Shown: piece by piece, positions 23,953 through 32,947 of the stretch | Layout of the letters: every line of letters starts with the position of its first letter | Position numbering within the stretch: position 1 is the first letter of the stretch | NCBI GenBank assembly: GCA_020628815.1 | Contig: JAHDEN010000016.1 | Span: 1 to 53,410, forward strand | Reading direction: 5' to 3' | Length of the DNA: 53,410 nt | Source of the DNA: Chloroflexota bacterium | GTDB lineage: Bacteria > Chloroflexota > Anaerolineae > Promineifilales > Promineifilaceae | Notes under the pieces: generated by a model | Databases searched by the model: none | The model's input: the letters and a program-made list of their open reading frames with translations, nothing else | Told to the model about the DNA's origin: nothing | Translations under genes and position numbers: made by a program

Positions 23953-24318
23953 TTACAGAAAATCGCGCATCAAGCTCCGTAGCTGCCGAATGTCTAATGG
24001 TTTTGGCAAATAGTCATTACAGCCCGCTTCGATACACCGCTCGCGATCCCCAACTAAAACATTGGCCGTAACCGCAATAATCGGCACGTCTTCATATTTC
24101 ATTTTGTCACGGATATCTCGGGCGATATCTAGTCCGTTAATGCCGGGCAAGTTCACATCTAACAAAATTAGATCGGGAACTTGATTGCTTAATTCTTCAT
24201 AAGCTGTATCACCATCAGTTGCGTGAATAAGATGGTGTCCTTCTGCTTCAACAACTCTCGAGATGAGAAGCATATTTGTAGGATTGTCTTCAATACAAAG
24301 GATATTTTTTGCACTCAT
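23953..24318 (-). CDS. Stand-alone response regulator receiver (CheY/Spo0F type)
   Basis: This is a receiver domain of about 121 residues without an output domain. Seen: NILCIEDNPTNMLLISRVV (acidic pair), DLILLDVNLPGINGLD (phospho-acceptor Asp), PIIAVTANVL (Thr of the switch) and NDYLPKPLDIRQL (the conserved Lys). It most resembles the receivers attached to hybrid kinases, so it may be a phospho-relay intermediate detached from its kinase. It is the last gene of the operon, after the GAF histidine kinase, which is its evident partner. I start at the ATG at 24316-24318 (MSAKNILCIED). ATGs at 24357 and 24399 would add 13 or 27 residues with no domain. Confidence 0.9.
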   Translation of the reverse strand: MSAKNILCIEDNPTNMLLISRVVEAEGHHLIHATDGDTAYEELSNQVPDLILLDVNLPGINGLDIARDIRDKMKYEDVPIIAVTANVLVGDRERCIEAGCNDYLPKPLDIRQLRSLMRDFL

Positions 24319-24454
24319 ATGTACTGCCTGTGGGTTGAATGGTTTGGTTGAAATCATATCATTCCTTTTTTCTAACTTGAAACATGCGATTCCCTTCAAA
24401 TGTCTGGTTCTAGCCTGTTTCGTAGTTGTTACATCCTGCCTTTCGAATGTTGAT

Positions 24455-27310
24455 TTACTTTTCCTCTGTGGCGACCTTGGTTTGTCGTTCTAATGGTATA
24501 GTAAAGGAAAACGTAGTGCCAACGTCTAGCTCGCTTTCCACCCAAATTTCACCCCCATGTAATTCAACCAAGTTTTTAGAGATAGGTAGTCCCAATCCGG
24601 TTCCACCTTCTTTTCGGCTTTGCATGGTCCCAACCTGTTGGAACTGCTCAAAAATGACAAGCTGATCTTCATCCGAAATCCCCATCCCGGTGTCTTTAAC
24701 CCTGGCGATTAAACAAGGTTTAGCCGTTGATGTTTCGGTCCCCATGCTCATCGTGATATTGCCTTCATCTGTAAATTTAATAGCGTTCGATAGCAGGTTA
24801 AACAAAATCTGAATAAGTCGGGTTCTGTCAGCTTCAATTTGCTCTGGCGCCCCTTCTAATTCAAGAATGATATTGATCGGTTTGGTGCGGGCCATCGAGG
24901 TGATTTGGGCAATAACTTCGTTGGCCATACGCTCGATCGGGAAGGTGGTATAGCTTAGTTCCATCATTCCCGCTTCGATTTTCGCTTGGTCTAAAATGTC
25001 GCCGATCAGTGAGCGTAAATGGCGACCACCGTCACGGATTAGGGTCACGTCTTCGATCATCCGATCGTTTAGTTCCCCGTCAATACCCTCGAGCAAAACA
25101 TCGGCAAAACCGATAATCGAGTTAAGCGGTGTACGCAGTTCATGACTCATGTTCGCTAAGAAGTTGTTTTTTAGTTGGTCCATTTCTCGCAGCTGCTCGG
25201 CCGTTTCAAGCTGTTCTTCGTAAAGCTTTGCATTTTGCAGGGCGATGGCGAGCTGCGTGGCCAAGGTTCTGTGAATTTGAATATCTTCGTCTGAAAATGC
25301 GTTGGGTTTATCAGATTGTAAACTGAGCACCCCGACAACATCATCACTAACAACCATCGGGACCGAAAGCTCAGAGCGAGTGTCTGGCAAATAGGGATTC
25401 TTCAAGAAGTTCGGGTCAATCGTCACATCTGGCACGATCACACCTTGGCGACTGCGAACAACCGCCCCCGCAAGAGACGATTGGGTAAAGACATCGATGC
25501 TCCAACCGGCATAAACCATCTGCTCACCCACGCTACCAGATGCTGCTACAAGCCTTAGAGTGCGGCGATCATCTTCTAATAAATAGAGATTGGTGTGGTA
25601 CAGACTAAAGCGCTGTTGCGTTAGGTCGACCACTTCTTTTAGCAGGGCTTCCTGCTGCAAAATCGAAGAGGCGCTGGCGGTCAGGTCAGCCACAGCTTGT
25701 AGCTCCGTCGCCCTTTTTTGTGTTTGGGTGATCAGTCTGGCGTTGTCTAACGCATTGGAGACTTGGATCGAGAACGATTCGATCAAAGCTCGCTCTTCTG
25801 CGGTTAGCGGGTTGTGGGGATTATCATGAACGCCCAAGGTGCCAATCAGCTCACCCCGAATTTCGATCGGTTGGGTAATTAACTGCCCGGCCGTTACTGT
25901 CATCTGGATGGCGGGCATATTTTCGGCCGTTTCTTCTTCGTCGTCTATTTGGGCCGATTCGATAGGCATCGAGCGGGTTTGATCATACCAATATCCCTTT
26001 AGCCCTTCGGCCGGTTGGAACGCGTCCCAGCCTGCGCGTGTTAGACGTTGATGTAATTTTTGATTCTCTTGCTCAGCTTGAGACAGTTTCCTGCGAGATT
26101 CAAACAGCTCGGCCGCAACCGCAATTTGCCCCATAACGGAGTCTAGAGCGGTAATTTCACCCGACAGCGATTCAAGCGATTGATCGCTGTAAATGTCAAT
26201 AACCGACAAAATTTTCTCGTTTGAGATGAGCGGCACCATCAGCTGGCTTTTTGCATCTGGTAACTGGGGTATCGGTTTCCAATTGGGCTCTAAATCATCA
26301 CTGAGTTGAGCTTCTTGGGTCGAAATAACAAGTGAAATCGTCCCTTTGTCAGTTGGCACCTCAAACCCTTGTGCCACCATTTCTTGCCCCGGCGTGCCAA
26401 ATCCAGCAACTAAAATATAGTTTTCACCCGATTCCGATGGGATCAGGAGCTGGGTATGGTAAAAGCCAAACGTTTGCTGAATCTGGTCAACGACGTTTTG
26501 GAAGTAGGCATTGAGACTGCTAAAGGATTGATCCGCTTGGCCAAGTGTTTGGTTCAGAGCCATAAGGTCACCAGCGCTAACCTTACTTTCCCCTAATGCT
26601 GGTAATCGTTTTGTTTGCCCATCATGTCCGTTTGAGTGGACAGGAATAGGGGGGGGAGGTGCCGATACAGATGGAGGTTTTACCTCTGTTTGTTGTACCG
26701 GTTCTGCTTGTTGGGCTTGCTCGCGGCTGACAGGCCGAACAACTAGCAGGCAAGTTTGGTCTTTGATTGCGGAAAAGCGGACCTCTAGATTTGCGTTTTT
26801 GTCTAGTCCAAATCCCGTGGGGACTGGAACGTGAAGCGTCGTCGGCCGATCTGTTTCAAGTGATGCACTGATGGTTGCTTGCAATCTTGAACTATTCTCG
26901 GGCCATAAATGCTGTACGCTTTTCCCCAACAAATTTAAAGATTCAGGTTGCTCGCTTAAGTTTTTAAAGCCTTTAAATCCTAAGATGTACCCTTGCTCAT
27001 CGACGTGTAATAGCATGTCGGGTAGCGCGTCAAAATAGGTTTGTGTCGATGAGTGTTGCTCTAAGATCGCTTCAGTCTTTTGTTGAACCTGCTCTTCGAT
27101 TCTGCGTTGTCCCAAAGGTGACTCTAAAATTGCTGCAAGGGTCGAATATTCGCTTGAATGAGTTCCATTGTCGGAACTTGTTCCAAGCGTTTGACTCACA
27201 TTTTTGAGGAAATATTCCCATTGCTCTGCATCAGGAAGTTTTTCCTGTGTTAGCCCCAGCTCTTTTAATAATTTTAGTAGTTTTGGATCAAGATCTGCAG
27301 TATTAAGCAT
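24455..27310 (-). CDS. PAS-GAF-GAF sensor histidine kinase
   Basis: This 951-residue soluble kinase is the only one in the operon. Domains: an N-terminal helical region; a PAS-like domain (about 88-195, YFDALPDMLLHVDEQGYILG); a P/Q-rich linker; a GAF (about 265-410); a W-containing half-GAF module (about 430-530, GWDAFQ...GYWYDQTRSMP); a second GAF (about 535-690, LPDTRSELSVPMVVSDDVVG); HisKA with FLANMSHELRTPLNSIIGFA (phospho-His); and an ATPase with N box NLLSNAIKFT, G1 KDTGMGIS and G2 GGTGLGLPI. No TM helix is present, so membrane input must come from partners. Its ATG overlaps the stop of the 799-residue GAF protein (TAATG), showing translational coupling. It should phosphorylate the receiver next door. 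Signal unknown. Confidence 0.94.
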   Translation of the reverse strand: MLNTADLDPKLLKLLKELGLTQEKLPDAEQWEYFLKNVSQTLGTSSDNGTHSSEYSTLAAILESPLGQRRIEEQVQQKTEAILEQHSSTQTYFDALPDMLLHVDEQGYILGFKGFKNLSEQPESLNLLGKSVQHLWPENSSRLQATISASLETDRPTTLHVPVPTGFGLDKNANLEVRFSAIKDQTCLLVVRPVSREQAQQAEPVQQTEVKPPSVSAPPPPIPVHSNGHDGQTKRLPALGESKVSAGDLMALNQTLGQADQSFSSLNAYFQNVVDQIQQTFGFYHTQLLIPSESGENYILVAGFGTPGQEMVAQGFEVPTDKGTISLVISTQEAQLSDDLEPNWKPIPQLPDAKSQLMVPLISNEKILSVIDIYSDQSLESLSGEITALDSVMGQIAVAAELFESRRKLSQAEQENQKLHQRLTRAGWDAFQPAEGLKGYWYDQTRSMPIESAQIDDEEETAENMPAIQMTVTAGQLITQPIEIRGELIGTLGVHDNPHNPLTAEERALIESFSIQVSNALDNARLITQTQKRATELQAVADLTASASSILQQEALLKEVVDLTQQRFSLYHTNLYLLEDDRRTLRLVAASGSVGEQMVYAGWSIDVFTQSSLAGAVVRSRQGVIVPDVTIDPNFLKNPYLPDTRSELSVPMVVSDDVVGVLSLQSDKPNAFSDEDIQIHRTLATQLAIALQNAKLYEEQLETAEQLREMDQLKNNFLANMSHELRTPLNSIIGFADVLLEGIDGELNDRMIEDVTLIRDGGRHLRSLIGDILDQAKIEAGMMELSYTTFPIERMANEVIAQITSMARTKPINIILELEGAPEQIEADRTRLIQILFNLLSNAIKFTDEGNITMSMGTETSTAKPCLIARVKDTGMGISDEDQLVIFEQFQQVGTMQSRKEGGTGLGLPISKNLVELHGGEIWVESELDVGTTFSFTIPLERQTKVATEEK

Positions 27311-29709
27311 TATTTTTGTTCCGGCCGGAAGTGTTCACCTGTATCTTCAGACGTATCTTTCAAATACAAAAAGGTCTTGCGGTTAAGCACGCGCCCGATC
27401 TCTGTTACGGCCGTTCGCATAACAGACTCTACATCAGACGTGTTCCGCACTTTTTCAGTAATTTGGCGTAACATCTCTTCACGTTCAGCCTTTTTCTGTG
27501 CGGCCTCTAAAAGCTGACTATTTTGCACCGCTACCGCGATTTGCGGGGATAATGAGTTGAACAAGCGCTTGATCTCAGCTGTAAACTGAGCCGGGTTTCC
27601 AGATAATAAGAGTAAATAGCCAATCTCTTTTTCACCCGATCTTAAAGGCAAGATGGCTGCAGATCTGGCTGAAAAAGTTTCAAGCAAACGTTTTGTACCG
27701 GTTGTTAAAGCCGGGGCTGATTGATCTTTTACTTTTAGATCATCAAAAAAGACGGGATCAACGAATTCAGAAATTTGTTCCAGAGATGCCCGGCCGAATT
27801 TATGATCAATTGGGACATAGTTTTCTGCCTCTGCGGTTTTATGCAAAGCGGCCAATTGCAATCCCACTGGATTCCCCAGCCGATCAGACTGCACCATAAG
27901 GAGGGCTGAAGTTTCCATACCGATCGATGCACCCAAGCGGGTGGTGATGGTCATGATCGAATCAAGACTGTTTGCCGATTCATTTAATGAGCGGCTGGCA
28001 TTGTACAGTTGCTCACTCTCCTGACGCGCTTGCTCTTCAGCAAACTGGGCTCTGATACTGGCTACGATAGCGCCTAAAGGCTCACGTAGCTGCTCGAGCA
28101 AGAATGTTTCCGTTTGTGTTAAACGATGTTTGTCTTTCCAAGAAACGACGAGAGCGCCTTGCCAAGTACGACCACTGCGCAAGGGTAAAATTGCCGCTGC
28201 TTGGTATCCCATTACTTCAGCAAGCTTTTTTGTTTCAGCTGAAGCTCGATCATCTGCTTGGATATCAAACGTGGACGTGATTCGATTTGGTGCATTGAGC
28301 CAAATATCTGAAACGGGGAAAGTATTTATGTCTGTGGGATGTTTTAAATATTCGGGTGAAAGAAATTCGCCATTTTCATATGAGGCCATTGTCCGGTAAT
28401 ACACAGGCTGTTCATTTTCATCGGAGTCAATGTAATTTATGGCGATACGTGCCGATTCAAACTCTTGAGAAAGCGCCTTGACGAGCTCGTTCTCGTTTGA
28501 TGCGAAAGATAATGCGGCCTCGATATCTGATAGAGCTTCTAGCCGTTCTGCACGTAACTTTGTTTCTTCAAATGAGCGCAAACTGTCGACAGAGGTACCT
28601 GTTTGAGCCGCAATTGAGCTAAATCGTCGTAAATCGGTGTCATTAAAGCTCCTTACCGTTGACCAACCGATATTGAATAATCCGATTAGCCGGGTACCGA
28701 TCGTAAGTGGAAGCAGGGCCAGACTTTCAATTCCTCGGTTGGCTAGAATGGATACAAATTCTGTATCGTTTCTTGTTCGGGGATCATTTTTTACTGATGA
28801 AATCAACGTCGTTTCCCGCTCGTTGTTCAATAGGTTTTCTAGGAACGGGAAGCGAGATAACGGCATCCTAAAACCGGGTGCCAAATGTGGGGCATCTGGA
28901 TCGGCCGACCAATCGTGTGCCATTTCAAACCACTGCTGATTTTCCTCATCTTCTGAAATAATCCACAGGCGGGCCATGACTGGGTTTTCGCCTGCCAAAG
29001 GACCCACGATAGCTTCAGTTACGTCTTTTGGTGTTTCGGCCGAGTTTAGAAGCGAGCTAACCCGATAGAGTTCTTCTGTTTCAGATAGAGCCAACTGGGT
29101 TAAGTCAAACAGGCGCTGATTTTCTAGTGCCAATCCCACTTGCTCGGCAATATCTTCAAGGGCCGCCAGGTCATCATCTGTAATATTCTCGAGGTCGTCC
29201 CCTTCAAAACCAAGCAGCCCGATCAACTCATCTGCATAATTAATGGGCAGGGTCAGGGCAGAGGCTTGGTTGTCTTTAGCAGGTGAAAATGCAGGTGCTT
29301 TTTCTTGAACCGCTTTTTGCACAACCGGTTCAAACGGCCCATTTTGCATCCAATCTGGATTTTCTTGATTTTCTGATTGAGCGCGCAGATAACGGCTCCA
29401 TTCCTCACGCACAAACTGTTGCTGCGAACGTCGCAGATTTTCAAGCGTTTCTTCTAATTCTTTGGTTCGCTCTTGAACCCGACTTTCAAGCTCGTTGAGT
29501 AGGGTTGTTTGGCTTTTGATTCGATCGCCAACGTCCTCTGCTAAATATTGCAGTGCAACCGCCAAGTCAGACATGACCTCTATACCTTCTGGTATGTCAA
29601 TTTCGACATCTGTTTGTCCGGCAGCAATGAGCGCTACATAGTTAAGCAGAGCTTCACCCTGTTCTTGAATCAGCTCATTTAATGCTTTGGTGGTTACAAT
29701 TTCACTCAT
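27310..29709 (-). CDS. Soluble multi-GAF protein without kinase domain
   Basis: This is a 799-residue cytoplasmic protein. It begins with a helical dimerisation-like region (1-120, ending in the coiled coil LLNELESRVQERTKELEETL). A degenerate half-GAF module follows, with REEWSRYLRAQSENQ (about 98-205). Then come three GAF domains at about 208-375, 385-550 and 560-735, with ESLALLPLTIGTRLIGLFNIG, AAAILPLRSGRTWQGALVVS and AAILPLRSGEKEIGYLLLL at their ends. The last about 50 residues form a stub (EEMLRQITEKVRNTSDVESVMR) shared with the other GAF proteins here. It has no HisKA, ATPase, cyclase or HAMP output. It lies between the SpoIIAA-like gene (25 bp) and the kinase (1-bp overlap), so it probably forms a complex with the kinase. 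Confidence 0.9.
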   Translation of the reverse strand: MSEIVTTKALNELIQEQGEALLNYVALIAAGQTDVEIDIPEGIEVMSDLAVALQYLAEDVGDRIKSQTTLLNELESRVQERTKELEETLENLRRSQQQFVREEWSRYLRAQSENQENPDWMQNGPFEPVVQKAVQEKAPAFSPAKDNQASALTLPINYADELIGLLGFEGDDLENITDDDLAALEDIAEQVGLALENQRLFDLTQLALSETEELYRVSSLLNSAETPKDVTEAIVGPLAGENPVMARLWIISEDEENQQWFEMAHDWSADPDAPHLAPGFRMPLSRFPFLENLLNNERETTLISSVKNDPRTRNDTEFVSILANRGIESLALLPLTIGTRLIGLFNIGWSTVRSFNDTDLRRFSSIAAQTGTSVDSLRSFEETKLRAERLEALSDIEAALSFASNENELVKALSQEFESARIAINYIDSDENEQPVYYRTMASYENGEFLSPEYLKHPTDINTFPVSDIWLNAPNRITSTFDIQADDRASAETKKLAEVMGYQAAAILPLRSGRTWQGALVVSWKDKHRLTQTETFLLEQLREPLGAIVASIRAQFAEEQARQESEQLYNASRSLNESANSLDSIMTITTRLGASIGMETSALLMVQSDRLGNPVGLQLAALHKTAEAENYVPIDHKFGRASLEQISEFVDPVFFDDLKVKDQSAPALTTGTKRLLETFSARSAAILPLRSGEKEIGYLLLLSGNPAQFTAEIKRLFNSLSPQIAVAVQNSQLLEAAQKKAEREEMLRQITEKVRNTSDVESVMRTAVTEIGRVLNRKTFLYLKDTSEDTGEHFRPEQK

Positions 29710-29734
29710 AAAAAGATTTTTGTCTGATTAGCGA

Positions 29735-30100
29735 CTACTCGCGTAGCCATGCCAGCGCGTCAGCTTCATTCACTTCGTCAAAAAAACGAATGTTATCTTT
29801 GCCGCTTGCAACAATGATAAAGCGTGCAATTACTTTTAAGAACCGATTTACACCCACCACGGCCGTTTTGCCAATGCGCTCGTCTCCATTTCGTTCTGAG
29901 AAGCTGCGACGGCCTTCAATCGAAATTTTCTTTAATTTCGAGGTGTAAATTAAGAACATAGCTTGTTCATTTTTACGGCCTAATTCGGCCAAAATGGGAT
30001 CCATTTCGCGTGCGTGTGAACTGGCATCCTCGGCCGTAAACGTATCATACATATTAAACTTGATGATGTTGCCATCAAGGCGTTCTATCGAATAACCCAT
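29735..30100 (-). CDS. SpoIIAA/STAS-like small protein
   Basis: This 121-residue protein begins MGYSIERLDGNIIKFNMYDTF and continues TAEDASSHAREMDPILAELG, FLIYTSKLKKISIEGR, AVVGVNRFLKVIARFIIVAS and FFDEVNEADALAWLRE. The alternating strands and helices and the terminal D-E-A-x-x-W-L fit the SpoIIAA-like/STAS fold (PF11964 type), known for anti-anti-sigma-like or lipid-binding proteins. I see no clear phospho-Ser motif (DxSxx). It lies 5 bp after the 928-residue GAF gene and 25 bp before the 799-residue one, embedded in the operon. A scaffold or switch role in the kinase complex is inferred. Confidence 0.7.
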   Translation of the reverse strand: MGYSIERLDGNIIKFNMYDTFTAEDASSHAREMDPILAELGRKNEQAMFLIYTSKLKKISIEGRRSFSERNGDERIGKTAVVGVNRFLKVIARFIIVASGKDNIRFFDEVNEADALAWLRE

Positions 30101-30105
30101 ATTAC

Positions 30106-32892
30106 TTAAGCATCCCCATTTTTATTCTGAGATGAATCACTCTCATCATCAGGACGAACGTTATCAATTATTGTGTTGCTCGGGCCGATCCATGATCGGG
30201 CTTGTTTAGCGCCTACCAAATTAGATAGCTCTTCTTTCGCAATGCGCAAAATTTCACGCTGATCCCCGCCGCGTCGAATGCGGTCGGTAATCGCCCGCAC
30301 TTTTTGCTCACGCAACGCACGTGATCTGGTATCGCTGAGCAGCTGTTTGTTTTCAAGAACGGTAGATACTTGATAAACGATGGTTTCAGCCAAGTTCACC
30401 TGGTCTTCTGTAAATCCGCTCATGTCATTTGATTTTTCTAAGCGTACCGTTCCGATGGCACCACTTTGACCAATGATCGGCAAGATCACTCTTCGGGACT
30501 GATTCAAATCATCTTTTTCAGTATCTGAAATAAAGATTTTTTGAGTATCGATAACCATCTTAATTTCATCATTCTGGTTCAGGTTGAGAATATTTCCAAC
30601 TTGATCAGAAGTCTCAGTCCCTTTTATCCGCTCAGAAATAATCTCTAGCTGATGTTTACTGTTTTGATTGAGCATCGCGGTGCATACACTGTGGCTATTT
30701 GTTAAATCCATTAACTTTTGAGCCATACGGTCAATCGCTTCGTTTACAGTGACTGCTGTGGTTGTGGTGGCCACAACTGAGTTGATCGCCATTAGCTCTT
30801 GCTGACGGCGCTCAGAATTCTTGAGCGCATTTTGTGTTTTGATAAACAGGTCAGAGTTTTGCAGGGTTAACGCCATACTGTTGGCGATACTAACAACAAC
30901 GTCTTGATCTCGTTCTGTAAACAGGCGACGATCCGGCCGGTTTTGCAAACTGAGTACCCCTAGAACCTCATCACCAAAAATGATGGGTACACCCAAATAA
31001 GAGTGGGGCATCTCGCTCATATCAACAACCAAGGCGCCTGCACGAATCATTTCTTCAGGATTACGGCTGATCAAAAGCGGTTTGGCCGATTGGATTACCT
31101 GAGACGAGAAACCTGTACCGCGGATTCGGGGCTCTTCTTGAATCCGCTGCAATCCATCTTTACTGTCAATGACGAAGTATGGATACTCCATCATATTAGA
31201 CTCACGATTATAGATCGAGATGAATGTACTTGAGGCACCAAAGCCTTCTTGCAGCTCATTCCCCACAATCTCGATTAGGGTATACAAGTTAACATCGGCC
31301 GACATGGCAGTGTTAATCCGGTTGAGTAAAGACAGCTCAAATACCTGACGCCTTGTCTGTTCGGTCAAGCGCAAGTTTTCAATGTGGGCACTCAAGCTTT
31401 CGCTGATAGCCTCTAGCATTGCACGATCTTCCGTATCAACCTCATCATCCATGAGTTGAATGCCGCCTACTTTTTCGCCACGGATGGTCAAATCAAGCTG
31501 AGCTTTGACCGCTTCAGCTTCTTCAAGCGTCATCTCATCTACTTCTTCTAAACTGTTACCATCTGATCGATATCCATTTTGACTTAGTGAATCGGTAAAC
31601 TCTCCCCAATTTTGGCGCGTCAATTGCTTAAGCGCATTTTCAGCCTCTTGCCTGAACCGGTCAGATTCATTTAACAAGCGTAGATTTTCGATCCGTTGTC
31701 CCAACTGGTTGGCAACCGCACGAACTAAGTCGATGTCTTCGATTCCCCAGTGGCGGTTTGAATCTGTTTCGATATGGATATTGCCGATCTCACTGCCAGA
31801 AACAACAATTGAGGAGGCCATGAACATGTTTTGCTCTTCATCTTCTGGAGAGACATCTTCATCACCCGATTGTCTGTGATAGTAAGTTAACGCCTCTTCA
31901 CTATCTATCGTTTTGAGCCAATTTTCCCATCCCGACTGTGTTAAGCGTGCTGCTTGATCGGTGATTATTTTTTGCTCTTCTTCTAGAGTTTCAAAGCGCA
32001 GCGCATTTTTTATGGCGATTGCCAACTGAGACGCAACCGCCTCGATGACGCTTTTCAAACCGGGAGAAATTCCATTTTGCTGTTCGCTTTGCAGGTTAAG
32101 CACACCATACAGTTCGTTATCTACCATGACTGGGACAGAAATTTCAGACCGTGTGCGGCTTAAAAGCGGATTGGCATAATAAAGATCACTTTTGGTTGTG
32201 TCGTTAACGAGAATTGTTTCTTTGCGCTGAGCGGCCGTGCCGTTAATTGATCCGGCTCCGATGGCTAAGCGGTGACCTCGGCGTAGAAGCTCCGCCCCTA
32301 AACGGCCACTACCGGCCCGCAACGTGAGCGTTTTTGCAGATGCTTCAGCCAGATAGACTTGGGCGTGATACACATCAAATTTTGTTTGCACGATTTCAAC
32401 TGTGCTAGATAACAAATCATTTAAATTATGAATTTTTAGGATGCTGTTCCCGACTTCCAAACATTTGACGAATAGTTGATTTTGGGGAGCAGATGCATGG
32501 GACAAATGGGTTGACGTTTGTGCTGCTTCTGCCGCCTCGGCTGATGCGGACAGAGATGAGGCTTCAAATGAATCAGCTTCAAAAAACAGGGAGTCTGATT
32601 CTGAGTCAGTTGTATTGCCTCGGCCGAAATTGAAGAAAATAAACCCGGCTAAGCGCCCCTGTAGCAAAACAAACCAGATAAAGATAATCCCTGCGATGGT
32701 GATGAGCAGCAGCGCGATTTCGATAATCATGTAGCTGGAAAGAATATTTGATTCTCTCAGTTGCTCATCAAACCGATCTGAAACAGACCGGAAACGGATC
32801 AGCGCAGATGCGATTAGAAGGATTGATAACGATCCCACCGCAAAAAAGGCTTGATATAAAGGATTTTTTCTGACTAAGTCTGGAACATTCAT
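30106..32892 (-). CDS. Two-TM multi-GAF protein without kinase domain
   Basis: This 928-residue protein has two TM helices at about 13-30 (FFAVGSLSILLIASALI) and 46-70 (MIIEIALLLITIAGIIFIWFV). A serine/alanine-rich linker leads to a GAF (about 150-305, LSRTRSEISVPVMVDNELYG). Two consecutive W-containing half-GAF modules follow (about 320-405, QSGWENWLKTID, and about 420-510, RQNWGEFTDSLSQNGY). Two more GAFs lie at about 515-690 (SYLGVPIIFGDEVLGVLSLQ) and 695-860. It ends with the shared stub (KVRAITDRIRRGGDQREILR) and an acidic tail. No HAMP and no enzymatic output are present. It lies 55 bp after the 429-residue gene. It appears to be a membrane-linked sensory scaffold feeding the soluble kinase downstream. 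Confidence 0.9.
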   Translation of the reverse strand: MNVPDLVRKNPLYQAFFAVGSLSILLIASALIRFRSVSDRFDEQLRESNILSSYMIIEIALLLITIAGIIFIWFVLLQGRLAGFIFFNFGRGNTTDSESDSLFFEADSFEASSLSASAEAAEAAQTSTHLSHASAPQNQLFVKCLEVGNSILKIHNLNDLLSSTVEIVQTKFDVYHAQVYLAEASAKTLTLRAGSGRLGAELLRRGHRLAIGAGSINGTAAQRKETILVNDTTKSDLYYANPLLSRTRSEISVPVMVDNELYGVLNLQSEQQNGISPGLKSVIEAVASQLAIAIKNALRFETLEEEQKIITDQAARLTQSGWENWLKTIDSEEALTYYHRQSGDEDVSPEDEEQNMFMASSIVVSGSEIGNIHIETDSNRHWGIEDIDLVRAVANQLGQRIENLRLLNESDRFRQEAENALKQLTRQNWGEFTDSLSQNGYRSDGNSLEEVDEMTLEEAEAVKAQLDLTIRGEKVGGIQLMDDEVDTEDRAMLEAISESLSAHIENLRLTEQTRRQVFELSLLNRINTAMSADVNLYTLIEIVGNELQEGFGASSTFISIYNRESNMMEYPYFVIDSKDGLQRIQEEPRIRGTGFSSQVIQSAKPLLISRNPEEMIRAGALVVDMSEMPHSYLGVPIIFGDEVLGVLSLQNRPDRRLFTERDQDVVVSIANSMALTLQNSDLFIKTQNALKNSERRQQELMAINSVVATTTTAVTVNEAIDRMAQKLMDLTNSHSVCTAMLNQNSKHQLEIISERIKGTETSDQVGNILNLNQNDEIKMVIDTQKIFISDTEKDDLNQSRRVILPIIGQSGAIGTVRLEKSNDMSGFTEDQVNLAETIVYQVSTVLENKQLLSDTRSRALREQKVRAITDRIRRGGDQREILRIAKEELSNLVGAKQARSWIGPSNTIIDNVRPDDESDSSQNKNGDA

Positions 32893-32947
32893 AACTTGTC
32901 TGTGGCTCTGTATCAGAGCCTGATTTGACGATTGATTGGTCTTTTAA

